43,585 bases of DNA from Dysgonamonadaceae bacterium. Its GTDB lineage: Bacteria; Bacteroidota; Bacteroidia; Bacteroidales; Azobacteroidaceae. Made by a program: the position numbers and the translations under genes. How positions within the stretch are numbered: position 1 is the first letter of the stretch; every line of letters begins with the position of its first letter. The stretch covers positions 1 to 43,585 of the forward strand of contig JAISYU010000068.1 of assembly GCA_031269685.1 (NCBI GenBank). The letters run 5' to 3'. Shown piece by piece: positions 25,866-37,441 of this stretch. The notes beneath the pieces were generated by a model. That model was not told where the DNA came from, did no database searches, and was given only the letters and a program-made list of their open reading frames with translations.

Positions 25866-28800
25866 CTATAACCTCTTTAGCCTGCTTTTGGGCTGGGTCT
25901 TAGACTGGATCAGCGCCCCTACAACGCTACGTTGCTGGTTGGGAGCGGCTTGCGCCCTCTCCATCTCCGCCTTGTTGCCTACAATGAGGCGGCTATATTC
26001 CTTCAAGCCTGTACCCGACGGGATGAGATGTCCGCATATAACGTTCTCCTTCATACCTTCAAGCCGGTCAACTTTACCCTTGATCGCTGCCTCGTTCAAC
26101 ACTTTCGTGGTCTCCTGGAAGGAGGCGGCAGACATGAAACTGCTGGTTTGCAGGGCGGCGCGCGTGATTCCTTGCAGGATCTGGTTAGCGGTAGCAGGAA
26201 CAGCGTCACGGGTTTCAACTAACTTCATGTCGCGTCGTTTCAGTACCGAGTTCTCGTCCCTCAGTTTGCGGGCTGTGACAATCTGACCCGGCTTCAGGTT
26301 TGGAGAATCACCCGATGCGGTAACAACTTTCTTTCCCCACAGGCGATCATTCTCTTCCGCAACCTCAAGCTTGTCAACAAGTTGCTGCTCAAGGAAACGG
26401 GAGTCTCCAGGTTCCACAATCTCAACCTTGCGCATCATCTGGCGAACTATAACCTCAAAGTGCTTGTCGTTAATCTTAACTCCCTGCAAACGATAGACGT
26501 CCTGAACCTCATTTACAATGTATTCCTGAACGGAAGTAGGACCACTGATAGCCAGGATGTCGGCAGGTGTGATTGCACCGTCCGACAAGGGCGTCCCTGC
26601 CTTCACGTAATCATTTTCCTGAACAAGTATCTGCTTGGAGAACGGGACAAGGTAGATCTTGAACTCACCGGACTTTGACGTTATGATAACCTCGCGGTTG
26701 CCGCGCTTGACTTTGCCGAACGAGACCTCGCCGTCTATCTCCGACACAACCGCAGGATTAGACGGGTTGCGGGCTTCAAACAGTTCCGTCACGCGGGGAA
26801 GACCACCCGTAATGTCGCCCGTCTTACCAACTGCGCGAGGAATTTTTACGAGTACTTCACCAAGTTGCACCTCATCACCCTCTTCCTTCACAACGTGAGC
26901 GCTGAGCGGGAGAACGTAAGTTTTTGCAACCAAACCGTCACTGTCGACAATCTGTGCAGACGGTACTTTGTTACGGTCACGCGATTCAATGATGATCTTC
27001 TCACGCAGCCCCGTATTGTCGTCGTACTCATCTTTGTAAGTGATGTTCTCTATCAGGTTCTCAAATTTTACCGTACCTTGAACCTCGGATACTATAACGG
27101 CGTTGAAAGGATCCCACTCGATGATTATGTCGCCTTTACTGACCGTGTCGCCCGACTTGAAATAGAGTTTCGAAGCGTAAGGAATATTGTGCGACGTGAG
27201 TACAATCTTCGTGTTCGGATCTATTATACGAAGTTCCGACAGGCGACTGATAACGATTTTATAAGGTTTCCCCGATTCGTCGGTCAGGTCTATTGTCCTC
27301 AGCTCGTCTATCTCAATGATGCCGTCGTATTTAGATGTAACATTGTTCTCTGCCGTTATGTTGGATGCAATACCGCCCACGTGGAAGGTACGCAAAGTAA
27401 GCTGTGTACCCGGCTCGCCGATGGATTGCGCGGCGATAACGCCTACCGCTTCGCCTTTCTGAACCATCCGCCCCGTCGAGAGGTTGCGACCATAGCATTT
27501 TGCACAGACACCTTTCTTCGATTCGCATGTCAACACCGAACGGATTTCCACACGCTCAATGGGTGAATGTTCGATTGCTTCCGCAATGTTTTCGGTAATC
27601 TCTTCACCGGAATGGATAATGATCTCTCCCGTGATCGGATGCTGGATGTCATGAACCGAGACCCGACCAAGTATGCGTTCGTATAAAGTAGCAACGGTTT
27701 CTTCGTTATTCTTAAGTTCGGTCGCTACAAGTCCGCGCAATGTGCCGCAGTCTTCTTCATTAATGATCACGTCGTGCGATACATCAACAAGACGGCGGGT
27801 AAGATAACCCGCATCGGCAGTCTTCAACGCCGTGTCGGCAAGTCCTTTACGCGCACCGTGAGTCGAAATGAAATACTCCAACACTGAAAGACCTTCCTTA
27901 AAGTTTGAAAGGACAGGGTTCTCAATTGTCTGACCACCTTCCGCTCCACTCTTTTGAGGCTTGTTCATCAGACCTCGCATACCGGACAACTGGCGAATCT
28001 GCTCCTTTGAACCGCGAGCCCCAGAGTCAAGCATCATATATACAGGATTGAATCCCTGATCATCAGCGCTTAACTGTTTCATCAACACGTCGGCAAGGTT
28101 GTTATTTACCTTAGTCCAGACGTCGATAATCTGGTTATAACGTTCGTTGTAGGTGATGAAACCCATATTGTAGTTGCTCAGGATGTCTTCTACTTCTTCA
28201 TAACCCTTTGCTACTAACTGCTCCTTTTCTTTCGGAATAATGATGTTCTCGAGGTTGAAGGACAGTCCTCCCCTGAAAGCCATCGTGTATCCAAGATTCT
28301 TGATGTCGTCAAGGAATCGTGCCGTACGAGCGACTCCACAGGTCTTGATCACAATTCCGATAATGTCACGAAGTGACTTCTTTGACAGGATTACGTTGAT
28401 ATAACCTACTTCCTCCGGTACAAAATCGTTTACCATAACACGACCAACAGATGTTTCCATCAGTTGTTTTACAGGCTTGCCATCAATCATGTCATCGACA
28501 ATGATCTGCACCTTAGCGTGAATGTCTACTCGACCTTCATTATAAGCAATGATGGCTTCTTCCGGTCCGTAGAATTTCAATCCTTCGCCGCGGGCGCCGT
28601 CACGCAGTTTGGTGATGTAATACAAACCGAGTACCATGTCCTGCGAGGGTACGGTAATAGGTGCACCGTTAGCCGGATTGAGGATATTATGCGAAGCAAG
28701 CATAAGCATTTGTGCTTCGAGGATTGCTTCGTTGCCAAGCGGAAGATGAACTGCCATCTGGTCTCCGTCGAAATCGGCGTTGAATGCCGTACAGGAAAGC

Positions 28801-30182
28801 GGGTGAAGTTGTATTGCTTTGCCTTCGATCATCTTTGGCTGGAAAGCCTGGATACCAAGCCGGTGCAGGGTTGGAGCACGGTTAAGCAGTACAGGATGTC
28901 CTTTCATTACGTACTCAAGAATGTCCCAAACGACGGGCTCTTTGCGGTCTACTATTTTCTTTGCCGATTTTACGGTTTTTACTATGCCGCGATCTATTAG
29001 TTTACGTATTATAAATGGTTTGTAAAGTTCTGCCGCCATGTTTTTAGGGATACCACACTCGTGCATTTTGAGTTCAGGACCAACAACAATTACCGAGCGG
29101 GCTGAATAGTCTACACGTTTACCGAGCAGGTTTTGGCGGAAACGTCCCTGTTTGCCTTTCAAACTGTCGGACAGAGATTTTAGCGGTCGGTTAGCATCTG
29201 TTTTGACAGCACTCAACTTGCGTGAATTGTCGAGCAAGGAATCAACCGATTCTTGAAGCATACGCTTCTCGTTTCTCAGAATAACTTCAGGTGCTTTGAT
29301 TTCAATCAACCGTTTCAAGCGGTTATTACGGATAATTACGCGACGGTAAAGATCATTGAGATCGGACGTCGCAAAGCGCCCTCCATCGAGGGGAACGAGT
29401 GGACGTAGCTCCGGTGGAATCACAGGAACTATCTTTACAATCATCCATTCCGGACGGTTGCGTTCTTTAGACTGGCGGAACGATTCGACTACTTGCAGGC
29501 GTTTGAGAGCCTCCTGTTTACGCTGCTGTGACGAGTCATTCGACGCTTTGTGTCGCAGTTCGTAAGAGAGATTGTCCAGATCAAGTCTTTCAAGCAGGCT
29601 GTGAATTGCCTCTGCTCCCATCTTTGCTATGAACTTATTAGGATCACCGTCATCAAGTAATTGGTTTTCTTTCGGCAGGCGTTCCATTATTTCGAGGTAT
29701 TCATTTTCCTCGAGCAGGTCGTATTTTTCATGGTCTGTAATCGGGCCTGGCTGAATAACGACATAACGTTCGTAATAGATGACCGAATCAAGTTTCTTTG
29801 TAGGCAATCCGAGTAGATACCCTATTTTGTTGGGTAACGAACGGAAATACCAGATATGCGCTACCGGTACGACAAGATTGATATGCCCCATACGCTCGCG
29901 GCGAACTTTCTTTTCAGTTACTTCCACCCCACAACGATCGCAGACAATACCTTTGTAACGGATACGCTTGTACTTGCCGCAATGACATTCGTAATCACGA
30001 CAGGGACCAAAGATGCGCTCGCTGAACAGACCATCATGTTCTGGCTTGTAAGTCCGATAGTTGATTGTTTCAGGCTTTGTTACCTCACCGCTTGACATCC
30101 CAAGGATCTCATCGGGCGAGGCAAGTCCAATCGTTATTTTTGAAAAACTGGTTTTTACTTTAGTTTCTTTTCTGAAAGCCAT
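25866..30182 (-). CDS. rpoC: RNA polymerase beta' subunit
   Basis: The largest RNA polymerase subunit carries the active-site Asp triad in NADFDGD (residues 468-474, Asp470/472/474 by the chosen start). The N-terminal zinc-binding cysteines are visible (Cys66, Cys68, Cys81, Cys84 in [10 protein letters not shown] and CDRCGVEV), as is a second cysteine cluster ([11 protein letters not shown]). I chose the ATG at 30182 ([10 protein letters not shown]), which yields 1438 residues, over the TTG two codons upstream. Length and motifs look complete. It is usually directly after rpoB, but here a two-gene cassette of about 1.1 kb separates them. The start lies 43 bases after the methyltransferase pseudogene, following an A-rich leader. 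A hairpin terminator follows the gene. Confidence 0.97.
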   Translation of the reverse strand: MAFRKETKVKTSFSKITIGLASPDEILGMSSGEVTKPETINYRTYKPEHDGLFSERIFGPCRDYECHCGKYKRIRYKGIVCDRCGVEVTEKKVRRERMGHINLVVPVAHIWYFRSLPNKIGYLLGLPTKKLDSVIYYERYVVIQPGPITDHEKYDLLEENEYLEIMERLPKENQLLDDGDPNKFIAKMGAEAIHSLLERLDLDNLSYELRHKASNDSSQQRKQEALKRLQVVESFRQSKERNRPEWMIVKIVPVIPPELRPLVPLDGGRFATSDLNDLYRRVIIRNNRLKRLIEIKAPEVILRNEKRMLQESVDSLLDNSRKLSAVKTDANRPLKSLSDSLKGKQGRFRQNLLGKRVDYSARSVIVVGPELKMHECGIPKNMAAELYKPFIIRKLIDRGIVKTVKSAKKIVDRKEPVVWDILEYVMKGHPVLLNRAPTLHRLGIQAFQPKMIEGKAIQLHPLSCTAFNADFDGDQMAVHLPLGNEAILEAQMLMLASHNILNPANGAPITVPSQDMVLGLYYITKLRDGARGEGLKFYGPEEAIIAYNEGRVDIHAKVQIIVDDMIDGKPVKQLMETSVGRVMVNDFVPEEVGYINVILSKKSLRDIIGIVIKTCGVARTARFLDDIKNLGYTMAFRGGLSFNLENIIIPKEKEQLVAKGYEEVEDILSNYNMGFITYNERYNQIIDVWTKVNNNLADVLMKQLSADDQGFNPVYMMLDSGARGSKEQIRQLSGMRGLMNKPQKSGAEGGQTIENPVLSNFKEGLSVLEYFISTHGARKGLADTALKTADAGYLTRRLVDVSHDVIINEEDCGTLRGLVATELKNNEETVATLYERILGRVSVHDIQHPITGEIIIHSGEEITENIAEAIEHSPIERVEIRSVLTCESKKGVCAKCYGRNLSTGRMVQKGEAVGVIAAQSIGEPGTQLTLRTFHVGGIASNITAENNVTSKYDGIIEIDELRTIDLTDESGKPYKIVISRLSELRIIDPNTKIVLTSHNIPYASKLYFKSGDTVSKGDIIIEWDPFNAVIVSEVQGTVKFENLIENITYKDEYDDNTGLREKIIIESRDRNKVPSAQIVDSDGLVAKTYVLPLSAHVVKEEGDEVQLGEVLVKIPRAVGKTGDITGGLPRVTELFEARNPSNPAVVSEIDGEVSFGKVKRGNREVIITSKSGEFKIYLVPFSKQILVQENDYVKAGTPLSDGAITPADILAISGPTSVQEYIVNEVQDVYRLQGVKINDKHFEVIVRQMMRKVEIVEPGDSRFLEQQLVDKLEVAEENDRLWGKKVVTASGDSPNLKPGQIVTARKLRDENSVLKRRDMKLVETRDAVPATANQILQGITRAALQTSSFMSAASFQETTKVLNEAAIKGKVDRLEGMKENVICGHLIPSGTGLKEYSRLIVGNKAEMERAQAAPNQQRSVVGALIQSKTQPKSRLKRL

Positions 30183-30225
30183 AATCAAAAGATTTTATTT
30201 TATTTTATTTTTTTTATCAACAACA

Positions 30226-30626
30226 TTAATTAGAATTTGCTTTAAGCATTTCGATTTTATCCTGAACGCTTATTCTGTCGATGCTATAGCCGATTGCATC
30301 CCAACCGTCAGTTTTTTGACGGGCAAAGAGTTCGATACGGCTTCTGTCACCGAACAGTTGAACAATTCTATCGCGGACAACAGGCGGTTTGGCAAAATGC
30401 CCAGCCTTTCGTACATCATAATCTGCGGTACAGAGTGGCTGACAGAGTTAATATATCCTCTCATTCCGAGCAGGACAATCTCTGCATTTGCTCTCGAATA
30501 ACTGCCAGGTACCATCAACGGTATTCCGTCTTTGCAAACTTTTACCAAAGTGAAAGTGCAGGTTTTATACTTAAAACCCCAAAGATATTTCAAAGGCGGG
30601 TCGGCATATATCATTTGGTATTTCAT
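30226..30626 (-). pseudogene. MT-A70 family adenine methyltransferase, broken
   Basis: The first frame starts MKYQMIYADPP, as in phage- and R-M-type MT-A70 DNA adenine-N6 methyltransferases, but then jumps to LKYLWGFKYKTCTFTLVKVC. The region that normally separates DPPW from the WGFKYKT block is missing and the motif's Trp is gone. After SVPQIMMYERLG the frame shifts: the family's C-terminus continues in another frame as HFAKPPVVRDRIVQLFGDRS and RIELFARQKTDGWDAIGYSI, ending at TAA 30226-30228. An internal deletion and a frameshift thus make it nonfunctional. Its ATG overlaps the stop of the upstream nuclease-like gene (ATGA), showing the two once formed a translationally coupled pair. Confidence 0.82.
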
Positions 30627-31303
30627 TGCAAATCCTCCTTATAGTGTTCAATCAGATTACCGTATTTCAAATTATCAAATAACATTTTTGCTGTGATGCA
30701 TGGACTGAGTTGCTGCATTTTATCCAAGTTAGCGGGTATCTCAACCTTGTAATAGTTTTTGCTGTCTTCGCCGTATTTTGGTAACGCAGTTATCGCTCTT
30801 GCGCGACGCGCTTTGAATTCGATGCTGTAAATGGCTTTGTCCATTAAGTGAATCAACGCAATATCTGTACCTCCAATGCCACCTGCCTTAATCAGAAATT
30901 CAGTTTTATCCTTATTTGAATGAATGTATCGCGGAACAAGATAATATGAGATCAACAGATTAAGAACATTGCCGTCAATAGAGGGGTTACTCTTATAATC
31001 CGTTAATTTGGGCAATCTGAAAATATTTGTAAGCGTCCGTGCATAAACATATTCGCTGAACACAGCCGATTGCAACAGATGCGTGTTGGCGACAAATTTC
31101 CACATTTTACATACGATAATGGTGTAAATGTCGTTTTTTTTCTTTGTCTGTTGTACAGAGAGGGTTTCCCCTCGTCCGATTACTTTCCAGAGTTTGTTGT
31201 ACTTACGTTTCTGGAAAACAATTTTAGTTGGTGCAATAGCGTAGAACAAACGCATTATTTCCTCTTGTTGTCTCGACAATATTATCTTTTTTGTTGAGTG
31301 CAT
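30623..31303 (-). CDS. Putative PD-(D/E)xK restriction-endonuclease-like protein
   Basis: I do not recognise this 226-residue protein by family. Its C-terminal half has the pattern GGIGGTDIALIHLMDKAIYS followed by IEFKARRA: Asp147, then Glu162-x-Lys164. The spacing and beta-hairpin setting match the PD-(D/E)xK nuclease core. The first ~85 residues are basic with no visible domain. It has no signal peptide. It starts 23 bases after the rpoB stop and overlaps the start of an MT-A70 methyltransferase relic by four bases. That partner supports a type II restriction-modification origin, since some type II methyltransferases (the M.MunI group) belong to the MT-A70 family. Without an active methyltransferase here, the nuclease is probably inactive or protected by an enzyme elsewhere. 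Confidence 0.55.
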   Translation of the reverse strand: MHSTKKIILSRQQEEIMRLFYAIAPTKIVFQKRKYNKLWKVIGRGETLSVQQTKKKNDIYTIIVCKMWKFVANTHLLQSAVFSEYVYARTLTNIFRLPKLTDYKSNPSIDGNVLNLLISYYLVPRYIHSNKDKTEFLIKAGGIGGTDIALIHLMDKAIYSIEFKARRARAITALPKYGEDSKNYYKVEIPANLDKMQQLSPCITAKMLFDNLKYGNLIEHYKEDLQ

Positions 31304-31326
31304 ATAATGAACACTACACTTTCAAA

Positions 31327-34300
31327 TTATTCCAGCGTTATACTCAATCCCAGTCCTCTCATTTCGTGAAGCAGCACGTTCAGTGATTCCGGAATACCTG
31401 CGGGCGGCATCGGATCTCCTTTGACGATTGCCTCATAGGCTTTCGAACGACCAATGACATCGTCCGATTTGATGGTCAAGATTTCTTGCAGAATATATGA
31501 GGCACCGAATGCTTCAAGCGCCCAGACTTCCATTTCACCAAAACGTTGACCGCCAAACTGTGCCTTGCCTCCGAGCGGCTGTTGTGTAATTAGCGAGTAA
31601 GGACCTATGGAGCGTGCATGCATCTTATCATCGACCATATGTCCGAGCTTCAGCATATAAATTATACCTACAGTAGCAGGCTGGTCGAAGCGTTCACCGG
31701 TATGTCCGTCGTAGATGTAAGTCTTGCCATATTGGGGAATACCTGCCTTGTCTGTCCATTGGTTGAGGTCATCGAGTGACGCTCCGTCGAATATTGGGGT
31801 GGCGAATTTCAAGTCGAGATTGCGTCCTGCCCAGCCGAGTACTGTTTCAAAAATTTGCCCGAGATTCATACGAGAAGGAACTCCTAATGGATTGAGAACA
31901 ATATCAACTATGGTGCCATCTTCGAGAAAAGGCATATCTTCGTCTCTTACAATACGCGAAACTATACCTTTGTTTCCGTGACGCCCCGCCATCTTGTCGC
32001 CAACTTGCAATTTTCGTTTCTTTGCAATATAAACTTTCGCCATTTGAACGATACCAGCGGGAAGTTCGTCGCCAATCTGCACATCAAATTTCTGGCGTCG
32101 GAGTTCTGCATCGTATTCTTTATAGCGTTTCAGGTAATTGACTACTATGTCGCGAATAAGTGTATTCTTTGCCTGATCTAGAGTCCATTTTGACAATTGC
32201 ACTTCGTTGAAGTTGATTTTGTTCAACTCTTCCCTGGTAAATTTCGTGCCTTTTGCGATAACTTCAACTCCCATATAGTCTTTCACACTGTGAGAAACTT
32301 TTCCTTCAGTCAGTTTAAGCAGTTTATCAATAAGCACTTCACGCAACGCTGCCACTTTTTTATCGAATATTTCATCAAGTTGCGGCAGTTTTGCTTTCTC
32401 TAAGAGATAGTTTCTCCTGTCTTTGTTTCTAACGCCTGCTTTTGAAAAGAGATTGCTACCAATGACAACCCCGTTTAGCGAAGGCGATGCCTTCAGCGAT
32501 GCGTCTTTTACATCTCCTGCTTTTTCGCCAAAAATAGCACGAAGCAGTTTCTCTTCAGGCGAAGGGTCAGATTCTCCTTTGGGAGTTATTTTTCCTATAA
32601 GTATATCTCCCGGTTCAACTCGAGCACCTATGCGAATAATACCATTTTCGTCAAGGTTGCGAGTAGCATCTTCACTAACATTAGGAATATCAGAAGTCAA
32701 TTCTTCATTGCCTCGTTTGGTTTCGCGCACTTCAAGTATATATTCATCTACGTGAACGGAAGTAAAAATATCTTCACGGACAACACGTTCACTGATTACG
32801 ATAGCGTCTTCATAGTTGTAACCTTTCCAAGGCATAAATGCCACTTTCAGGTTTTTGCCGAGTGCGAGTTCTCCGCGTTGCGATGAGTAACCTTCAGTTA
32901 GTATTTGACCCTTCTTGACGCGTTCACCTTGTTTGATGATTGGGCGCAGGTCAATAGTAGTATTCTGATTTGTTTTCCTGAATTTCGGTATATTGTAAGC
33001 CTTCACTGCAGAATCGAAACTCACAAATTCTTTTTCTTCCGTTCTATCGTATTTGATTTCGATGCGGGTGGCATCAACGTAGATTACTGTACCATCGCCT
33101 TCTGCCGAAATTTGTGTTCGCGAATCCTTTATCAGCTGTCCTTCGATACCTGTGCCGACAATCGGAGCTTCGGGGCTAAGCAGTGGAACTGCCTGTCGCA
33201 TCATATTTGAACCCATCAATGCACGGTTGGCGTCATCGTGTTCGAGAAACGGAATGAGAGAAGCGGCAATGGATGCGATTTGTGTAGGTGAAACGTCCAT
33301 CAGTTCAACCTCTTCGGGATCTACGACAGGATAGTCAGTGTCGCGGCGAGCTTTGACACGAGTACGGATAAAATATCCGTTATCGTCAAGGGGTGCGTTA
33401 CCTTGTCCGATTATTTTGCCTTCTTCTTCTTCAGCAGTCATATATATTATGCCTCCTGCGGAAAGGTCAACTTTTCTGTCGTTGACTTTGCGATAAGGCG
33501 TTTCAATGAATCCGAGTTCATCTATTTTTGCATAAACGCAAAGCGAGGAAATAAGACCAATATTCGGACCTTCGGGAGTTTCAATCGGGCACAGACGTCC
33601 ATAGTGAGTATAATGCACGTCGCGGACTTCAAAACCTGCACGTTCGCGGGAAAGACCGCCTGGACCAAGGGCGGACATACGGCGTTTGTTAGTGATTTCC
33701 GATAGAGGATTGGTCTGATCCATAAATTGCGAAAGCGGGTTTGTTCCGAAAAATGAGTTTATAACAGACGAAATTGTTTTTGCATTTATTAGGTCAATAG
33801 GAGTGAACACTTCATTATCGCGAACATTCATGCGCTCACGTATAGTGCGTGCCATACGTGTGAGACCTATGCCGAATTGATTGCATAACTGTTCACCTAC
33901 GGTGCGGACGCGGCGATTGCTTAAGTGGTCGATATCATCAACATTAGCCTTTGAATTAATCAGTTCGATAAGATATTTTATAATTTCTATAATATCTTCT
34001 TTAGTAAGCACTTTTACGTCCATTGAGGTCGTGAGATTCAATTTTTTGTTGATGCGGTAGCGACCTACTTCGCCAAGATCGTAACGTTTTTCCGAGAAGA
34101 ATAGATTTTGAATCACTTCACGCGCCGATGTATCGTCAGTAGGATCTGCACTACGCAATTGGCGGTAGATATATATTACGGCGTCTCGCTCAGAATTTGT
34201 CGGATCTTTTTGCAAAGTATTGTAGATTATGGCGTAATCCGAAAGATTCTGATCTTCACGATGGAGGAGTATAGTTTGAGCACCTGAGTCAATGATTGCT

Positions 34301-35154
34301 TGAACATGTTCATTTTGAATTACGGTTTCGCGGTCAATAAGCACCTCATTTCGTTCTATTGAAACAACTTCTCCTGTATCTTCATCTGCGAAATCTTCAA
34401 CCCATGTACGTAACACACGTGCGGCGAGTTTGCGACCGATAGACTTTTTTAGATTAGTATTGTTTACTTTTATTTCTTCCGCAAGGTTAAATATTTCAAG
34501 AATCTCCTTGTCCGATTCGAATCCGATGGCGCGCAACAAGGTTGTAACCGGCAGTTTTTTCTTCCTGTCAATATAGGCATACATCACGCTGTTAATGTCA
34601 GTTGCAAACTCTATCCACGAGCCTTTGAACGGTATTATTCGGGCGGAATAAAGTTTAGTACCGTTGGAGTGGAGACTTTGACCGAAGAATACACCGGGCG
34701 AACGGTGGAGTTGGGAAACAACCACACGTTCTGCTCCATTTATGACGAAAGTTCCTTTTTCGGTCATGTATGGGATAGGACCGAGGAAAACGTCCTGAAT
34801 TACGGTGTCGAAATCTTCATGGTCAGGGTCAGTACAGTACAGTTTTACTTTGGCTTTCAGCGGTACGCTGTAAGTCAAGCCACGTTCAAGACACTCGTCA
34901 ATTGTGTAGCGAGGTGGGTCTACATAATAATCAAGAAATTCGAGAATAAAGTTATTACGTGTGTCTGCTATGGGAAAATTCTCAGCAAATACTTTATATA
35001 GTCCCTCGTTCTTTCTTTTTTCGGTAGGGGTATCCAATTGTAGAAAATCTTGAAACGACTTCAGTTGAACTTCAAGAAAATCTGGATAATCATACCTTTT
35101 CTTCGCTGAAGCGAAGTTAATTCTCGGATTGTTTTTTTTAATATTTGAAGACAT
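31327..35154 (-). CDS. rpoB: RNA polymerase beta subunit
   Basis: This 1275-residue subunit forms one side of the RNA polymerase active cleft and the rifampicin pocket. The rifampicin region reads [20 protein letters not shown], then [20 protein letters not shown]. The expected invariant His (E. coli 526) is Asn489 here, codon AAC at 33688-33690. Other landmarks are [17 protein letters not shown], the [12 protein letters not shown] motif, and the C-terminal [20 protein letters not shown]. It follows rplL after a 108-bp gap with a hairpin attenuator. The ATG start ([20 protein letters not shown]) agrees with Bacteroidetes homologs. The stop is 23 bases before the nuclease-like gene. Confidence 0.97.
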   Translation of the reverse strand: MSSNIKKNNPRINFASAKKRYDYPDFLEVQLKSFQDFLQLDTPTEKRKNEGLYKVFAENFPIADTRNNFILEFLDYYVDPPRYTIDECLERGLTYSVPLKAKVKLYCTDPDHEDFDTVIQDVFLGPIPYMTEKGTFVINGAERVVVSQLHRSPGVFFGQSLHSNGTKLYSARIIPFKGSWIEFATDINSVMYAYIDRKKKLPVTTLLRAIGFESDKEILEIFNLAEEIKVNNTNLKKSIGRKLAARVLRTWVEDFADEDTGEVVSIERNEVLIDRETVIQNEHVQAIIDSGAQTILLHREDQNLSDYAIIYNTLQKDPTNSERDAVIYIYRQLRSADPTDDTSAREVIQNLFFSEKRYDLGEVGRYRINKKLNLTTSMDVKVLTKEDIIEIIKYLIELINSKANVDDIDHLSNRRVRTVGEQLCNQFGIGLTRMARTIRERMNVRDNEVFTPIDLINAKTISSVINSFFGTNPLSQFMDQTNPLSEITNKRRMSALGPGGLSRERAGFEVRDVHYTHYGRLCPIETPEGPNIGLISSLCVYAKIDELGFIETPYRKVNDRKVDLSAGGIIYMTAEEEEGKIIGQGNAPLDDNGYFIRTRVKARRDTDYPVVDPEEVELMDVSPTQIASIAASLIPFLEHDDANRALMGSNMMRQAVPLLSPEAPIVGTGIEGQLIKDSRTQISAEGDGTVIYVDATRIEIKYDRTEEKEFVSFDSAVKAYNIPKFRKTNQNTTIDLRPIIKQGERVKKGQILTEGYSSQRGELALGKNLKVAFMPWKGYNYEDAIVISERVVREDIFTSVHVDEYILEVRETKRGNEELTSDIPNVSEDATRNLDENGIIRIGARVEPGDILIGKITPKGESDPSPEEKLLRAIFGEKAGDVKDASLKASPSLNGVVIGSNLFSKAGVRNKDRRNYLLEKAKLPQLDEIFDKKVAALREVLIDKLLKLTEGKVSHSVKDYMGVEVIAKGTKFTREELNKINFNEVQLSKWTLDQAKNTLIRDIVVNYLKRYKEYDAELRRQKFDVQIGDELPAGIVQMAKVYIAKKRKLQVGDKMAGRHGNKGIVSRIVRDEDMPFLEDGTIVDIVLNPLGVPSRMNLGQIFETVLGWAGRNLDLKFATPIFDGASLDDLNQWTDKAGIPQYGKTYIYDGHTGERFDQPATVGIIYMLKLGHMVDDKMHARSIGPYSLITQQPLGGKAQFGGQRFGEMEVWALEAFGASYILQEILTIKSDDVIGRSKAYEAIVKGDPMPPAGIPESLNVLLHEMRGLGLSITLE

Positions 35155-35208
35155 TCTATTGCGGAATTATTTTAGAATAAAATTGGTTTATATAACAAAC
35201 ACGCAAAA

Positions 35209-35241
35209 GGTTAAGAATCCCCTTGACGAAGATTCTTAACC
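35209..35241 (-). terminator. Attenuator hairpin between rplL and rpoB
   Basis: GGTTAAGAATC and GATTCTTAACC form a perfect 11-bp stem with an 11-base loop. On the minus strand the stem is followed by TTTTGCG. It starts 22 bases after the rplL stop. In many bacteria a partial terminator here lowers rpoBC expression relative to ribosomal proteins, and this hairpin is well placed for that role. Confidence 0.7.
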
Positions 35242-35262
35242 AAAAACGGATCAAGGGAGCGA

Positions 35263-35646
35263 TTATTTGAGTTCAACTTCAGCTCCGGCTTCTTCCAATG
35301 ATTTCTTCAGTGCTTCAGCTTCGTCTTTCGTTGCACCTTCCTTAATTGTCGAAGGAACGCCGTCGACCAGATCTTTCGCTTCTTTCAGAGTAAGACCTGT
35401 CAATTCTTTAACCGCTTTAACGATAGCTAGTTTATTAGCACCTGAGCTTTTAAGTACAACATCAAAGGATGTTTTTTCGACTGCTGCTTCCGCATCAGCG
35501 CCTCCGGCTGCAGTACCCGCAGCAACGGCAACAGCTGCAGCAGCGGGTTCTATACCATATTCTGTTTTCAGAATTTCAGCAAGTTCGTTAACTTCTTTAA
35601 CGGTTAAGTTTACTAATTGTTCAGCAAAAACTTTTAAATCTGCCAT
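35263..35646 (-). CDS. rplL: Ribosomal protein L7/L12 (bL12)
   Basis: This acidic 127-residue protein forms the flexible stalk that recruits and activates translational GTPases. The N-terminal dimerisation helices ([20 protein letters not shown]) are followed by an Ala/Gly hinge (residues ~36-54). The globular C-terminal domain contains [20 protein letters not shown] and [14 protein letters not shown]. It follows rplJ by 31 bases, as expected since L10 binds L12 dimers. Confidence 0.97.
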   Translation of the reverse strand: MADLKVFAEQLVNLTVKEVNELAEILKTEYGIEPAAAAVAVAAGTAAGGADAEAAVEKTSFDVVLKSSGANKLAIVKAVKELTGLTLKEAKDLVDGVPSTIKEGATKDEAEALKKSLEEAGAEVELK

Positions 35647-35677
35647 GATGTATAAATGTTTAAAATTTTATTTTTTA

Positions 35678-36193
35678 TTATCTATCAGCCAGCGTTTTTA
35701 ATACGCCGTGGATGGTTTGACCACCCGAAGAAAGAGCGGAAATAACGTTTTTGGCGGGAGATTGCAGTAATGCAATAATATCGCCAATAAGTTCTTTCTT
35801 GCTCTTGAGGGAAACCAGAAGTTCGAGGTTTTCCGCACCGATGTAGAATCCTTCCTGAACGTAAGCGGCTTTCAGTTTGGGAAAATCCTTCCCTTTTGAA
35901 AACGACTTAATCAGTTTTGCAGGACTGTTGGCGTTGTTAGAGAACATAACCGCCGTATTACCTTTCAGTGCGACATCAAATTGTGAGAAATCACCTTCTG
36001 CTTGTTTCAGTGCTTTTTTAAACAGGGTGTTTTTTACAACAACGAGTTTAATATTTTCTTTAAAGCACTCTCTTCTAATAGTGCTTGTATCAGCCGCGTT
36101 CAACGTAGCGATATCAGTCAAATAGAAGTTAGAATATTTTCCGATAGTAGCAGCAATTTGGTCTATTACTGTTGATTTGTCTTCCTTTTTCAT
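35678..36193 (-). CDS. rplJ: Ribosomal protein L10 (uL10)
   Basis: This 171-residue protein anchors L7/L12 dimers to the large subunit stalk base. Recognisable segments are NFYLTDIATLNAADTSTIRR, VVVKNTLFKKALKQAE and GNTAVMFSNNANSPAKLIKS; the C-terminal helices carry the L12-binding sites. It lies 17 bases after rplA and upstream of rplL. In many bacteria L10-L12 represses its own mRNA; I did not identify the target structure. Confidence 0.95.
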   Translation of the reverse strand: MKKEDKSTVIDQIAATIGKYSNFYLTDIATLNAADTSTIRRECFKENIKLVVVKNTLFKKALKQAEGDFSQFDVALKGNTAVMFSNNANSPAKLIKSFSKGKDFPKLKAAYVQEGFYIGAENLELLVSLKSKKELIGDIIALLQSPAKNVISALSSGGQTIHGVLKTLADR

Positions 36194-36210
36194 ACTTTAA
36201 TTCCTCCTTT

Positions 36211-36909
36211 TTAGATTTCTTCTATAGATTTAGGGTCAATTTTCAGACCCGGACTCATTGTACTTGAAAGAAAAACGCTCTTCATATACGTACCCTTTGA
36301 TGCTGTCGGTTTGAGTTTGATTAGGGCATTGACAAATTCCTTCGCGTTGTCACGGATTTGCTCCGGCGTGAAGAAAACTTTACCTATGGAAGTATGAACG
36401 ATACCGGCTTTATCAACCTTGAAGTCAATTTTGCCTTGTTTTACTTCTTTTACGGCAGTAGCTACATCATTGGTAACCGTTCCACTTTTGGGATTTGGCA
36501 TCAGTCCGCGAGGACCGAGTACACGACCAAGAGCGCCGATTTTACCCATAATCGCAGGCTGTGTGATGATGACGTCAATGTCTGTCCATCCACCTTTGAT
36601 TTTTTCGATGTATTCATCAAGACCCACATAGTCGGCACCTGCTTCTTTGGCTGCTGCCTCCTGATCGGGAGTAGTTAACACGAGAACCCTGACTTGCTTT
36701 CCTGTTCCGTGAGGCAATGAAACCACGCCTCTCACCATTTGGTTTGCCTTGCGGGGGTCAACGCCGAGACGTACGTCAATATCGACCGATGAGTCGAATT
36801 TAGTGTTGGTTATTTCTTTCACCAACACCGACGCTTCTTTCAGCGTATAAATTTTTCCTGCTTCAACTTTGCTTAAAGCCAGCTTTTGATTTTTTGTAAG
36901 TTTACTCAT
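36211..36909 (-). CDS. rplA: Ribosomal protein L1 (uL1)
   Basis: This 232-residue protein binds 23S rRNA at the mobile L1 stalk that moves deacylated tRNA out of the E site. Typical segments are [36 protein letters not shown] and [20 protein letters not shown]. It begins 17 bases after the rplK stop and is complete. Confidence 0.97.
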   Translation of the reverse strand: MSKLTKNQKLALSKVEAGKIYTLKEASVLVKEITNTKFDSSVDIDVRLGVDPRKANQMVRGVVSLPHGTGKQVRVLVLTTPDQEAAAKEAGADYVGLDEYIEKIKGGWTDIDVIITQPAIMGKIGALGRVLGPRGLMPNPKSGTVTNDVATAVKEVKQGKIDFKVDKAGIVHTSIGKVFFTPEQIRDNAKEFVNALIKLKPTASKGTYMKSVFLSSTMSPGLKIDPKSIEEI

Positions 36910-36926
36910 ATCTCTAAGCGGTTTTA

Positions 36927-37367
36927 TTAATTAGCGGGAAAATCCCCTTTAACGGTAATACCCATACTGCGAGCCGTACCCGCCACCATTTTCATGGCAG
37001 AATCGACGGTAAAACAGTTAAGGTCGTTCATTTTGTCTTCTGCGATGGCTTTTACCTGTTCCCAGTTAATTTCAGCCACTTTGCGGCGGTTAGGCTCAGC
37101 CGAGCCGCTTTTCTGCTTGCTTGCTTCCAGTAACTGAATAGCAACAGGCGGGTTTTTAACAACAAAATCAAACGACTTATCGGCATAGTAAGTAATTACC
37201 ACAGGTAACACTTTCCCTGCCTTGTCTTGGGTTCTGGCATTAAATTGCTTGCAAAACTCCATGATGTTAATACCTTTCGAACCTAATGCAGGTCCTACGG
37301 GCGGCGAGGGATTTGCAGCCCCGCCTTTAATCTGTAATTTTATTTGTCCAGCAATTTCTTTTGCCAT
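36927..37367 (-). CDS. rplK: Ribosomal protein L11 (uL11)
   Basis: This 146-residue protein binds the GTPase-associated centre of 23S rRNA. The Pro-rich N-terminal motif [20 protein letters not shown] and the C-terminal rRNA-binding stretch [15 protein letters not shown] are both present. It starts 74 bases after nusG and heads the rplKAJL run. Confidence 0.97.
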   Translation of the reverse strand: MAKEIAGQIKLQIKGGAANPSPPVGPALGSKGINIMEFCKQFNARTQDKAGKVLPVVITYYADKSFDFVVKNPPVAIQLLEASKQKSGSAEPNRRKVAEINWEQVKAIAEDKMNDLNCFTVDSAMKMVAGTARSMGITVKGDFPAN

Positions 37368-37441
37368 TTGTTAAAAATAAATTAGTTAATTAACACAAAA
37401 ACGAGAAAAACAGTCGTAATCAATTAGCGTAACCTAATCTT

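Noticed and set aside
26865-27566. 233-residue plus-strand open frame
   Set aside because: Antisense to rpoC, which is conserved throughout this stretch.
30061-30501. 146-residue plus-strand open frame
   Set aside because: Antisense to the rpoC start and the methyltransferase relic, whose homology is clear on the minus strand.
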